Shown: positions 17,615 to 25,962, numbered from the stretch's first letter. The stretch is DNA of 64,000 nt from Pedobacter antarcticus (GCF_900112985.1 NZ_FONS01000002.1:62001-126000); one strand, 5' to 3'. The notes: generated by a model from the letters alone, not told the origin. Made by a program: numbers and translations.

Positions 17615-18397
17615 TTAGTTTCCTTTAAATTCTGGTTGTCTTTTTTCGGTGAATGCACCGGATCCTTCCTTAAAATCAGCGGTATCGAAGCACCGTCCGA
17701 ATTCTGTGATCTCCATCTCGAATCCGTTAATTCCGTCTTCTCCCGCCGCATTTACTGCCCGTATAGCGGCGGCAACTGCAAGTGGGGCACGCTTCTGGAT
17801 AAGTTGAATTACAGAAACCGCCCTGGTTAATAATTCTTTCTGCGGAACCACCTGATTAACAAGCCCCACCTTCTCTGCCTCCGCTGCGGTAATCATTCCT
17901 GCTGTAAGGATCATTTCAAGTGCTTTTCCTTTACCAACCAAAGCTGTTAACCGTTGTGTACCACCATAACCGGGAATAAGTCCTAAAGAGACTTCGGGTA
18001 GTCCTAATTTTGCATTCTCAGAAGCCAGCCTGATATGGCAGGCCATAGCAAGCTCTAGTCCTCCACCGAGCGCGAAACCATTAATAGCAGCAATCCATGG
18101 CTTGGAAGAGTGTTCGATCGCATTGAAAACAGATTCCTGTCCATTTCTAGCCAGCTCTTCTCCCTCCGCTGCATTATAACCTGCAAATTCAGAAATGTCT
18201 GCTCCGGCAACGAATGCTTTCTCTCCCGCCCCTGTAAGCAATACTGCACTAACATCGGCTTGTTGTCCGGCATAAATAACCAGCTCAGCGAGTTCTGCCA
18301 GCGTAGTTTTATTTAGTGCATTGAGTTTTTCCTGACGGTTAATAGTCAGATATAAAATTCCGTCCCTGATCTCTGATAAGATGTTTTTAAGATTCAT
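17615..18397 (-). CDS. enoyl-CoA hydratase/isomerase family protein
   Basis: This 260-residue crotonase-fold protein has the CoA-binding and oxyanion segments AFVAGADISEFAGYN (residue 65 region) and IAAINGFALGGGLELAMACH. The pattern LGLPEVSLGLIPGYGGTQRL contains the catalytic glutamate of hydratases (PEVSLGLIPGYGG). It probably hydrates 2-enoyl-CoA in fatty acid or amino acid breakdown. Substrate cannot be told from sequence. It is a single gene upstream of the NtrC-type gene (166 bp gap) and divergent from glnS. Confidence 0.9.
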   Translation of the reverse strand: MNLKNILSEIRDGILYLTINRQEKLNALNKTTLAELAELVIYAGQQADVSAVLLTGAGEKAFVAGADISEFAGYNAAEGEELARNGQESVFNAIEHSSKPWIAAINGFALGGGLELAMACHIRLASENAKLGLPEVSLGLIPGYGGTQRLTALVGKGKALEMILTAGMITAAEAEKVGLVNQVVPQKELLTRAVSVIQLIQKRAPLAVAAAIRAVNAAGEDGINGFEMEITEFGRCFDTADFKEGSGAFTEKRQPEFKGN

Positions 18398-18515
18398 AAA
18401 TACGTGGGTTATTAGACTAATTCCGGCAGACCGGATATAATAAGATATTTAGAGAAACGATAGACACATCGATCAATTGTCTATCGTAAATGTAAGTAAA
18501 TTAGCACTTTTATAT

Positions 18516-18523
18516 TAACTTTG
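18516..18523 (+). promoter_or_regulatory. -7 promoter box (TAACTTTG) of glnS
   Basis: This exact TAnnTTTG match lies 20 bp upstream of the glnS ATG. No convincing -33 element was found at 19-21 bp. Confidence 0.5.
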
Positions 18524-18543
18524 AGCATAAATTTACAGTTTTT

Positions 18544-20205
18544 ATGAGTGAGGAAAGATCATTGAACTTTATTGAAGAGATCATTGAAAACGATTTGAAC
18601 AGTGGAAAGTACGAGACTTTAATTACGCGGTTTCCACCTGAACCTAACGGCTATTTACACATCGGCCACGCGAAAGCAATCTGCCTGAATTTCGGATTAT
18701 CCCAGAAATACGGCGGCTATACTAACCTGCGTTTCGACGATACTAACCCGGTAACAGAGAAAACGGAATATGTTGACAGCCAGCAACAGGACATCAAATG
18801 GTTAGGTTTTCAGTGGAAAAACGAACTGTATACTTCAGACTATTTTCAGACACTGCACGACTTCGCAGTGAAATTGATAGAAAAAGGCCTGGCCTATGTT
18901 GACCATGGTACCGCAGAGGAGATCGCAGCTTTAAAAGGCACACCAACTGAGCCCGGAAAAGACAGTCCTTACCGCAGTAGGTCTACTGAAGAAAACCTGG
19001 AATTATTTGCGGAAATGAAAGCTGGAAAGTTTGAAGATGGCGCCTGTACTTTACGGGCCAAGATTGACATGTCCAGCCCAAATATGCTGATGCGTGATCC
19101 AATCATCTACAGAATAAAACATGCAGAACACCACCGTACCGGCAATACCTGGTGCATTTATCCGATGTATGACTTTGCTCACGGGCAAAGTGACAGTATA
19201 GAATCAATTACGCACTCTCTCTGCACACTGGAGTATGTGTCGCACAGAGAGCTATACAATTGGTTTATAGAGATGCTGGAAATTTTCCCGTCTCAGCAGT
19301 ACGAATTTGCGCGTCTAAACCTGACTTATACGGTTATGAGTAAGCGTAAGCTTCTTCAATTGGTTAATGAAGGTGTAGTAAGCGGATGGAATGATCCAAG
19401 GATGCCAACAATAAGCGGATTGAGAAGAAGGGGCTACACGCCGGAAAGTATCCGTGAGTTCTGTGAGCGTATCGGTATTGCTAAAAGAGAAAACCTGATC
19501 GAACTAAGCTTACTGGAATTCTGCGTAAGGGAACACCTGAATAAAACCGCAAATCGTGTAATGGCTGTTTTAGATCCCATTAAATTGGTTATTACGAACT
19601 ATCCTGAAGGTCAGTCTGAAATTCTGATTGGCGAAAATAATCCGGAAGCGGAAGATAAAGGTGGCAGCAGAGAAATTCCTTTCAGTAACGAATTGTGGAT
19701 CGAAAGAGAAGATTTCATGGAAGAACCTGCAAAAAAATGGTTCAGACTCGCTCCCGGCGCAATGGTAAGGTTAAAAAATGCGTATATCGTTCAGTGTGAT
19801 GATTTCATAAAGGATGAAAACGGAAACGTAACTGAAATCCGTTGCAGCTACTTCCCAAATTCAAAAAGTGGTGAAGATACTAGCGAACTGCATGTTAAGG
19901 GCACAATACACTGGGTAAGTACCGCACATGCGAAAACTGCTGAGGTAAGGATTTACGACCGTTTATTCAGCGTAGAATCTCCTGACAGTGAAGAGGGTGA
20001 TTTTAAAGACTACCTGAATTCTGACAGTGTCCGCGTTATTAAACAAGCTTATATTGAGCCATACCTAGCGCAGGCAGACATGGATTCCAGGTACCAGTTT
20101 ATCCGTAAGGGCTATTACTGCCTGGATCTGGAATCGACTCCGGAGCACCTGGTATTCAATCAGACTGTCGGTCTGAAGGATGCGTGGGCGAAGGCGAAAA
20201 AATAG
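18544..20205 (+). CDS. glnS: glutamine--tRNA ligase
   Basis: GlnRS charges tRNA-Gln directly. The 553 residues carry the class I signature PEPNGYLHIGHAKAI near residue 30, the GlnRS-typical RFDDTNP, DFAHGQSDSIESITHS and the KMSKS-equivalent VMSKRKL. A two-beta-barrel anticodon-binding C-terminal half follows. Length matches E. coli GlnRS. Its presence means the cell need not rely on the GatCAB route for Gln-tRNA. The gene is single; immediately downstream begins the tandem structured-repeat array, whose first hairpin may act as its terminator. Confidence 0.96.
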   Translation: MSEERSLNFIEEIIENDLNSGKYETLITRFPPEPNGYLHIGHAKAICLNFGLSQKYGGYTNLRFDDTNPVTEKTEYVDSQQQDIKWLGFQWKNELYTSDYFQTLHDFAVKLIEKGLAYVDHGTAEEIAALKGTPTEPGKDSPYRSRSTEENLELFAEMKAGKFEDGACTLRAKIDMSSPNMLMRDPIIYRIKHAEHHRTGNTWCIYPMYDFAHGQSDSIESITHSLCTLEYVSHRELYNWFIEMLEIFPSQQYEFARLNLTYTVMSKRKLLQLVNEGVVSGWNDPRMPTISGLRRRGYTPESIREFCERIGIAKRENLIELSLLEFCVREHLNKTANRVMAVLDPIKLVITNYPEGQSEILIGENNPEAEDKGGSREIPFSNELWIEREDFMEEPAKKWFRLAPGAMVRLKNAYIVQCDDFIKDENGNVTEIRCSYFPNSKSGEDTSELHVKGTIHWVSTAHAKTAEVRIYDRLFSVESPDSEEGDFKDYLNSDSVRVIKQAYIEPYLAQADMDSRYQFIRKGYYCLDLESTPEHLVFNQTVGLKDAWAKAKK

Positions 20206-20235
20206 TTACTCCTGGCGCAGAGTTGCTTTAGGGTC

Positions 20236-20314
20236 GCATAAAAAAACAGGCAAGGTTTACAGAACTACAGCAAAGCTGAAAGGTTCTTTTAAACCTTGTC
20301 TGTTTTTTTTATGC
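20236..20314 (+). repeat. array hairpin 1 (possible glnS terminator)
   Basis: The left arm GCATAAAAAAACAGGCAAGG plus TTT pairs with AAACCTTGTCTG plus the T-run and ATGC on the right. The inner part (AGAAC...GTTCT, and CAGC-AAA-GCTG) extends the stem toward the tip. The 3' arm contains eight consecutive T residues, so it could terminate glnS mRNA, although bases after it stay paired. Confidence 0.85.
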
Positions 20315-20434
20315 GCTTCGATGAGGGGTTGGCTGGCTGCGCAATGGAATGTTTTTTTTTGGGGGAGGCCGGTATGGGGGGTTAGGGGTTTATGTTTACA
20401 TGGCGCAGGGTTGCCTTAGGGTTGCCTTAGGGTC

Positions 20435-20512
20435 GCATAAAAAACAGGCAAGGTTTAAAGAACTACAGCAAAGCTGAAAGGTTCTTTTAAACCTTGTCTG
20501 TTTTTTTTATGC
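20435..20512 (+). repeat. array hairpin 2
   Basis: Same module as hairpin 1. It has one fewer A in the left arm run and an A instead of C after the GGTTTA segment. Otherwise it is identical, including the CAGCAAAGCTG tip. Confidence 0.85.
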
Positions 20513-20632
20513 GCTTCGATGTGGGTTGGCTGGCTGCGCAATGGAATGTTTTTGGGGGGGAGGCCGGTATGGGGGGAGGCCGGTATGGGGGGTTAGGGGT
20601 TTATGTTACATGGCGCAGGGTTGCTTAGGGTC

Positions 20633-20711
20633 GCATAAAAAAACAGGCAAGGTTTACAGAACTACAGCAAAGCTGAAAGGTTCTTTTAAACCTTGTCTGT
20701 TTTTTTTATGC
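20633..20711 (+). repeat. array hairpin 3
   Basis: Reads the same as hairpin 1 over its full 79 bases. Confidence 0.85.
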
Positions 20712-20820
20712 GCTTCGATGTGGGTTGGCTGGCTGCGCAATGGTAAGTTTTTTTTGGGGGGGGAGGCCGGTATGGGGGTTAGGGGTTTATGTTTACATGG
20801 CGCAGAGTTGCCTTAGGGTC

Positions 20821-20898
20821 GCATAAAAAACAGGCAAGGTTTACAGAACTACAGCAAAGCTGAAAGGTTCTTTTAAACCTTGTCTGTTTTTTTTATGC
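20821..20898 (+). repeat. array hairpin 4
   Basis: Same module, differing from hairpins 1 and 3 only by one A in the left-arm run. Its downstream G-rich spacer is more degenerate than in the other units. Confidence 0.85.
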
Positions 20899-21116
20899 GC
20901 TTCGATGGGGGTTGGCTGGGTGCGCAATGGTAAGTTTTTTTTGGGGGGGGAGCTGGTATGGGGGTTAGGGGTTTATATTTACATAGTGTAGGGTCAGGGT
21001 GTGTGGTTAGGGGTTTATGGATGGGTTGATATTTCTGGGGGCATATTTATGGGATGAGGAGGGATTTTTTAACTTATGGTTAAGGTATGGTGTTGGGTTG
21101 GTTTTCGTTTTAGTTT

Positions 21117-21189
21117 CTTCATACTTCCTTCATTGTTCGTTCACTGTTTGTTCGGAGTTCCTTCGGTCGGGATTGAAGGAAGTATGAAG
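21117..21189. repeat. 16-bp perfect inverted repeat around a 41-base loop
   Basis: CTTCATACTTCCTTCA at 21117-21132 is matched by its exact complement at 21174-21189. The loop contains GTTCGTTCACTGTTTGTTCGG. It lies between the tandem array and the amidase gene. It may be a dispersed palindromic element or a remnant of a mobile element; neither was proven. The remaining gene-free sequence between 20985 and 21438 is G- and T-rich and shows no recognisable coding frame. Confidence 0.7.
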
Positions 21190-21324
21190 AGGAATGGAAT
21201 CAGGTACGAAATAATATTAAGGTTAAGTAGAGCAGAATAGTTAGAGGGTTTGCAGGGAGATTGAAGGTTAAATCAGGTTTCCAGAGGGAGGTTTATTTGA
21301 TTTATGATTTCATCTAAATAGAGA

Positions 21325-21360
21325 GGCCGGATACTCAATGTGTGAGTATCCGGCCGTTTT
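21325..21360 (+). terminator. plus-strand terminator downstream of the repeat array
   Basis: Thirteen-base perfect arms (GGCCGGATACTCA / TGAGTATCCGGCC) with a five-base loop are followed by GTTTTGGTTT on the plus strand only. No plus-strand gene ends nearby after glnS, 1.1 kb upstream, so it would end a transcript crossing the array. Confidence 0.75.
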
Positions 21361-21438
21361 GGTTTATGTCTGAAGTTTTCGCCCTTTTTGTGACGAAGGA
21401 TAGTTCCCTTTTTATAATGAGGGGGGATCTGTGATTGC

Positions 21439-22272
21439 TTAGATATATTTCTTGTAGAGGTTGAACAGGATCATGAGATCACCCTGGCGGAGTACGCCGG
21501 TGATATCTGTCTGGACGAAGTGTCTTTTAAAGGCAATGATCGCTGCCGACATGTTACTTACGTCGTAACCGATGATTCTAAGGGCTGTCGCGGGGTCAAA
21601 GTTCGGTGGCGGGAGTTGTAGTACGGAATCGTACCAGAGGCCGAAACCGGCATCTGCAAGGGTTTTCCATGGGAATTTATTGGGGTCGATCTTTCTTTTC
21701 GGAGCAATGTCGGAGTGTCCGATAATATTAGCTGCCGGGATATTATATTTCTTTTTCAGGGTCTTGAGCAGGCTGATCAGGCTGCTGATCTGGGCATCTG
21801 AATACGGCTCATCACCGTTATTGTCCAGTTCTATGCCCAGGGAGCAGGAGTTCAGGTCAGTTTCATTTCCCCATTTACCTACTCCGGCATGGTTTGCCCT
21901 CAGATAATCATTTACCATCTGCACTACTTTCCCATCACGGCCTACTATATAGTGGGCACTTGTCTGGGTGGATTTCAGGATGAATGTACGGATTGTCTGA
22001 TCGGTAGATTTCTGAGCGGTATGGTGCAGGATTATGAACCCGGGCTTGCGGATACCAAAATTGACAGAGCCTATAAAGGACTGCTGATCTGCCGGCAATA
22101 ATTCGATTTGCTGGTTTGCCGGAGGAAAGGCTTCGAGGATCTGTCCGAAAGACTTAGCCTGCTCTTTGTATACTTTATTCGTAGCGGCATACTTATTACT
22201 TGAGCACGCAGACAGGACGAACATCGGTACACTAAGTAATACACTGTAATTCAGTATCTTATTTATTTTCAT
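21439..22272 (-). CDS. N-acetylmuramoyl-L-alanine amidase (Amidase_2), lipoprotein
   Basis: The enzyme cleaves the amide bond between MurNAc and the stem peptide of peptidoglycan or of muropeptides, like AmiD. The 277 residues begin with a lipoprotein signal peptide ending in FVLSAC (lipid-modified C23). The zinc site is HHTA (first His), the middle NHAGVG region, and GHSDIAPKRKIDP with the last His and the catalytic Lys/Asp context. A C-terminal peptidoglycan-binding-like segment (PATALRIIGYDV) follows, as in AmiD. Its 3' end faces the repeat array. Confidence 0.9.
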   Translation of the reverse strand: MKINKILNYSVLLSVPMFVLSACSSNKYAATNKVYKEQAKSFGQILEAFPPANQQIELLPADQQSFIGSVNFGIRKPGFIILHHTAQKSTDQTIRTFILKSTQTSAHYIVGRDGKVVQMVNDYLRANHAGVGKWGNETDLNSCSLGIELDNNGDEPYSDAQISSLISLLKTLKKKYNIPAANIIGHSDIAPKRKIDPNKFPWKTLADAGFGLWYDSVLQLPPPNFDPATALRIIGYDVSNMSAAIIAFKRHFVQTDITGVLRQGDLMILFNLYKKYI

Positions 22273-22391
22273 GGGAGATGTATTGAGGTACGGTGAAATT
22301 ACTAATATTTATTTTAATGCCCCGGATACCTCTAAAATTATGCTTGCCCTTTATTTTTTTCCTAATTTAGTTGCGTTATAAAGAAATACCT

Positions 22392-24077
22392 ATGAACAAA
22401 TCGTTTAAAGCGGCCCTATTAATCACAGGCTGCTCCATAATTGGAGGAGTTACATCCTGCTCCAATGACACCAAAGGAAGTGGTGAAACACAGGCAGAGC
22501 ACCAGGGCGTCGCAAAAGACACTTTACAGGACTACGTGAATCAGCGTCTTGCTATTTATGAAACTGTTAAGCTTACAACCAATCTGAATGCCCTTTCTGT
22601 TACTGACCGTCAGGTTCTTCCCCTGCTCATCCAGGCTGCGCAGATTATGGATGACCTGTTCTGGAAACAGACTTATCCGCAGCGCGACAGTTTACTTACT
22701 GCAGTAAAGGATGAAAAAGCAAAAGCTTTTATCCGTATAAACTATGGCCCATGGGATCGGTTAAATGGCGACAAACCATTCATTGCAGGCGCAGGCGTAA
22801 AACCGGAGGGTGCAGCCTTTTATCCGCTGGATATGAAAAAAGAAGAGCTGGAAAAATCAGATCTAAAAGATAAATTTAACGCCTACTCTGTAATCCAACG
22901 TGACACCGCAGGTAAGCTGGTTAGTGTACCTTATCATATTATGTATGCTGCAGAATTACAGCGTGCGTCAAGTCTGCTAAAACAAGCAGCTTTGCTTACC
23001 GACGATACCGGCTTTAAAAAATACCTGAATACACGTGCCGATGCATTAGTTACCGACCTGTATAATCCAAGTGATTACGCATGGCTGGATATGAAAACTA
23101 ATACGCTGGACATTATTATAGGCCCGATTGAGAATTATGAAGACAAATTGTTCAATGCCCGTACATCCTACGAAGCCTATGTATTAGTTAAGGACAAAGA
23201 GTGGAGTAAGAAGCTGGCGAAGTATGTAAGTATGCTGCCTGAATTGCAAAAAGGCCTGCCTGTTGCCGCGAAGTATAAGAAGGAGAAACCAGGTACAGAT
23301 TCAGAATTGAATGCATATGATGTGGTTTATTATGCCGGAGATTGTAATTCTGGTTCTAAAACCATCGCGGTAAACCTTCCTAATGATGAAGTTATCCAAC
23401 AGAAAAAAGGTACGCGCAGATCACAGTTGAAAAATGCCATGAAGGCAAAGTTTGACAAGATCCTGGTTCCTATTGCGACTGAACTGATCGATAAAGAACA
23501 ACAGCAGTATGTTAATTTTGATGCCTTCTTTGCGAATGTGATGTTTCATGAAGTTGCACACGGTTTAGGTATCAAAAAAACAGTGAATGGAAAAGGATTC
23601 GTTAAGGATGCTTTACAGGAACAATATAGCTGGCTGGAAGAAGGGAAAGCCGATATCCTTGGTTTATATATGGTAACCGGCTTGCTTAAGAAAGGCGAAC
23701 TGACCGGGGATATTAAAACTTATTACACCACATTTATGGCTGGAATTCTTCGCTCTGTACGTTTTGGTGCAGCAAGTGCACACGGACAGGCAAACATGCA
23801 ATGCTTTAATTTCTTCCGTGACAAGGGCGCTTTTGTGAGATCTGCGAACGGAACCTATAAAGTTGACTTTGGTAAGTTCCAGTCCGCGATGAATGAGCTT
23901 GGCGGCATGATCCTTATGCTTCAGGGCAATGGCGATAAAAATGCCGTAGCTAAAGTTAGAAAAGAGAAAGCGATAATCACCCCGGAATTACAGGGCGATC
24001 TGGATCGTCTGAGTCAGAAAGGCATTCCCGTAGATATTATATTCGAGCAGGGTGTTGACGTGCTTGGCGTCAAATAA
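22392..24077 (+). CDS. dipeptidyl-peptidase III-like zinc metallopeptidase (M49-like), lipoprotein
   Basis: From the chosen ATG the protein has 561 residues. It carries a lipoprotein-type signal peptide (MNKSFKAALLITGCSIIGG, then VTSC). The zinc site is HEVAH (H386, E387, H390) with the second motif EEGKAD at residues 416-421, as in DPP III-like enzymes that use HEXXGH and EExxA(E/D). Here the first motif has the shorter five-residue HEXXH form. Further family-like segments are FIAGAGVKPEGAAFYP and RTSYEAYVLVKD. It probably removes dipeptides from oligopeptides at the outer face of a membrane. It is a single gene, divergent from the amidase. Confidence 0.8.
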   Translation: MNKSFKAALLITGCSIIGGVTSCSNDTKGSGETQAEHQGVAKDTLQDYVNQRLAIYETVKLTTNLNALSVTDRQVLPLLIQAAQIMDDLFWKQTYPQRDSLLTAVKDEKAKAFIRINYGPWDRLNGDKPFIAGAGVKPEGAAFYPLDMKKEELEKSDLKDKFNAYSVIQRDTAGKLVSVPYHIMYAAELQRASSLLKQAALLTDDTGFKKYLNTRADALVTDLYNPSDYAWLDMKTNTLDIIIGPIENYEDKLFNARTSYEAYVLVKDKEWSKKLAKYVSMLPELQKGLPVAAKYKKEKPGTDSELNAYDVVYYAGDCNSGSKTIAVNLPNDEVIQQKKGTRRSQLKNAMKAKFDKILVPIATELIDKEQQQYVNFDAFFANVMFHEVAHGLGIKKTVNGKGFVKDALQEQYSWLEEGKADILGLYMVTGLLKKGELTGDIKTYYTTFMAGILRSVRFGAASAHGQANMQCFNFFRDKGAFVRSANGTYKVDFGKFQSAMNELGGMILMLQGNGDKNAVAKVRKEKAIITPELQGDLDRLSQKGIPVDIIFEQGVDVLGVK

Positions 24078-24095
24078 TAACAGCCCATTTTATAA

Positions 24096-24138
24096 AAAAA
24101 ATCCCCCCAACCGGCAAAATGCTTTTTGGGGGATTTTT
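24096..24138. terminator. terminator between the DPP III-like gene and the response regulator
   Basis: AAATCCCCCCAA pairs with TTGGGGGATTT around a loop of about 15 bases, with T6 following on the plus strand and A-rich sequence giving a T-run on the minus strand. It is shared by two convergent genes. Confidence 0.88.
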
Positions 24139-24190
24139 TGTTTATGATATTCTCCTTGAACTGGTTTCTGTAAATTCCGGATCTCTTGAT

Positions 24191-24559
24191 TTATTTCGGC
24201 AGATGCTTGAGAATAATATTCTCCAGTTCTTCGATATCAAAAGGTTTAGAAAGATAGCCATCTGCACCGGCCTGATCGGCGAGCGCCATTACGTCGTTAT
24301 TAGCAGAGAAATAGATTACAGGTATAGACTTTAACGTCGGGTGACTTTTAAGCTCTCTGGTAGCATCTATTCCCCCTACGTCAGGCAACCAGTTGTCCAT
24401 GAAGATAATGTCGGGCGTGTAAGCTGTAACCTGGTCAATAATATCATTTGATGTGGACGATGTTTTAATTTCATAACCCGCATCTTCCAGAATAAAAGTA
24501 CATAACTCCAGAATATCTGAGTTATCATCAAAAATGAATACCTTTTTTTGTTCAGCCAT
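24191..24559 (-). CDS. single-domain response regulator
   Basis: This 122-residue receiver domain stands alone. It has the acidic pair D11-D12, phosphoacceptor D55 (DIIFMDNWLPD), the Thr/Ser position (IYFSANND) and K in YLSKPFD. No output domain is present, so it likely acts by protein-protein contact or as a phosphate relay. It is the last gene of the six-gene kinase/CheR/CheB cluster, 12 bp after cheB. Note NWLPDVGG in place of the usual MPxxxG. Confidence 0.9.
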   Translation of the reverse strand: MAEQKKVFIFDDNSDILELCTFILEDAGYEIKTSSTSNDIIDQVTAYTPDIIFMDNWLPDVGGIDATRELKSHPTLKSIPVIYFSANNDVMALADQAGADGYLSKPFDIEELENIILKHLPK

Positions 24560-24571
24560 ATCATGTGTGCG

Positions 24572-25153
24572 TTAAGATAGCAAATTTATAAAATCCGCCA
24601 TATCTTCAATACTTAATGTATAATCTATTTTTAATTGGAGCGCGGCCTGCGCAGGCATATAAGAGACCTGTGCAGTTTCAGGATCCTGAATAACGGTTAT
24701 TCCACCCCAGGCCTTAACACTTTTCAACCCATTTACTCCATCGGAATTAGATCCCGACAATAACATGCAGACCAGTTTTCCCTTATAGGCCTCTGCCCCG
24801 GTCTGGAAAGTCACATCAATTGCCGGACGGGAATAATTGACTTTTTCTGAATAATCAAGTGAAAAAGTTTTGTTTTGTTCGATTAGCGTATGATAGTCTG
24901 ACGGTGCAATATAGACTGTCCCGGCCATCGCCTGTTCCTTCTCTTCTATTTCTTTAACTTTCAGACTGGTCTTTCCAGATAAAAGATCCGGTAACAGGGA
25001 ATCGGTGCCATGTTTTCTGTGGACAACAATAATCACGGGAAAACTCAGGGTTGGTGAAAGTGCGGGTAAGACCCTTAAAAGCACCTCCAGACTACCTGCA
25101 GATCCGCCGATAATTAAAGCTTCACAATTTTTCATCAGCTCACTTTCCTCCAT
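24572..25153 (-). CDS. cheB: CheB-type methylesterase domain protein without receiver domain
   Basis: CheB hydrolyses glutamate methyl esters of chemoreceptors or deamidates glutamine. The 193 residues form only the catalytic domain: IIGGSAGSLEVLLRVLP with the catalytic Ser, VVHRKHGTDSLLPDLL with the His, and LLSGSNSDGVNGL with the Asp. The usual N-terminal receiver is missing, though single receivers are encoded in the same operon. It overlaps cheR by 19 bases. No methyl-accepting protein is in the window, so its substrate may be another signalling protein. Confidence 0.9.
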   Translation of the reverse strand: MEESELMKNCEALIIGGSAGSLEVLLRVLPALSPTLSFPVIIVVHRKHGTDSLLPDLLSGKTSLKVKEIEEKEQAMAGTVYIAPSDYHTLIEQNKTFSLDYSEKVNYSRPAIDVTFQTGAEAYKGKLVCMLLSGSNSDGVNGLKSVKAWGGITVIQDPETAQVSYMPAQAALQLKIDYTLSIEDMADFINLLS

Positions 25154-25962
25154 ATTTTTTCTGCCGGAACTCTTTTATAATTTTTGGAGAGCGGAGAGAA
25201 ATCCAGGGTCTCTTTACTTCCCAGCGCAAGGTATCCTAGTGGTTGCAGACTTTCGTCAAATAACTGCAGTACTTTATGCTGCAGATCCCGGTCAAAATAG
25301 ATCAATACGTTCCTACACAGAATAAGCTGGAACTCATTAAAAGTATGGTCTGAAACCAAATTGTGTGTCGAAAATATAATTTTACGTTTGAGTTCGTCAT
25401 CAAATTTGGCCAGCGAATAATTCGCTGTGTAATAACTGGAGAAATCAAGTTGTCCGCCCGAAGCGATATAGTTTTCGGAATATTGCTTCATCTGGCTCAA
25501 TGCAAACATGCTCTGCGCAGCTTTTTCCAGCACGACAGGGTTCAGATCTGTTGCATAAATTAAAGATTTATGCAACAGATTCAATTCTTTCAAAATGATC
25601 GAAATAGAATAAGCTTCTTCGCCTGTAGAACAACCTGCAAGCCAAATCCTAATGAAGGGATAAGTGCCCAGCTTCGGTAATACAACATCCCTTAACGTTT
25701 TAAAGAAGACAGGGTCACGGAACATTTCGGTAACATTAACTGTAATCTGCTCAACGAATCTTTTAAAATAAACTGGATCATTGTTAATCTGATAACGGAA
25801 TTCGGCAAAGCTCAATGCTTTATCCAGGGAGTAGAGTCTGATAATCCGTCTTTTTAAAGACGCTCTGGAATAACCTGTAAAATCATATCCGTAATGATCA
25901 AGCAGATCTGCAAGTAAAATTTCAACCTGCTCATCGTTTATTAAAGAGACTTCGGAATACAT
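25135..25962 (-). CDS. cheR: CheR-type protein-glutamate O-methyltransferase
   Basis: CheR transfers methyl groups from SAM to glutamates of signalling proteins. The 275 residues contain the N-terminal helical CheR domain (LKRRIIRLYSLDKALSFAEF), NVTEMFRDPVFFKTL, the SAM-binding IWLAGCSTGEEAYSISI, IYATDLN and the downstream LILCRNVLIYFDR. It lacks a C-terminal TPR. It overlaps cheB and shares one base with the preceding receiver gene. In Bacteroidota such cheB/cheR pairs commonly accompany hybrid kinases rather than flagellar chemotaxis; that placement is seen here. Confidence 0.92.
   Translation of the reverse strand: MYSEVSLINDEQVEILLADLLDHYGYDFTGYSRASLKRRIIRLYSLDKALSFAEFRYQINNDPVYFKRFVEQITVNVTEMFRDPVFFKTLRDVVLPKLGTYPFIRIWLAGCSTGEEAYSISIILKELNLLHKSLIYATDLNPVVLEKAAQSMFALSQMKQYSENYIASGGQLDFSSYYTANYSLAKFDDELKRKIIFSTHNLVSDHTFNEFQLILCRNVLIYFDRDLQHKVLQLFDESLQPLGYLALGSKETLDFSPLSKNYKRVPAEKIWRKVS

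Larger units (their letters stand above)
20213..20984. repeat. tandem array of four ~190-200 bp units, each with a long conserved hairpin and a G-rich tract
   Basis: The array lies directly after glnS. Each unit reads TGGCGCAG(A/G)GTTGC..TTAGGGTC, then a 78-79 nt hairpin module starting GCATAAA and ending TTTATGC, then GCTTCGATG, GGCTGGCTGCGCAATGG, a T-run, a G-rich tract with GGCCGGTATGGGG, and GGTTAGGGGTTTAT. Hairpins begin at 20236, 20435, 20633 and 20821, so the period is 199, 198 and 188 bp. Differences between units are mainly homopolymer length, a small internal duplication of the GGCCGGTATGGGG block in unit 2, and AATG/TAAG. A degenerate partial unit without hairpin follows at about 20985-21020. 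No gene was recognised. Confidence 0.9.

Noticed and set aside
20180..20816. Open frames across the repeat array, 79 and 96 codons, with repeated HKKTGKVYRTTAKLKGSFK segments
   Set aside because: They arise because the repeat lacks stops in one frame; homopolymer-length changes between units break the frame, and the hairpin pairing rather than codon pattern is conserved.
20213..20984. CRISPR array
   Set aside because: The unit is about 200 bp with only four copies, spacers are themselves repeats, and no cas gene is present.
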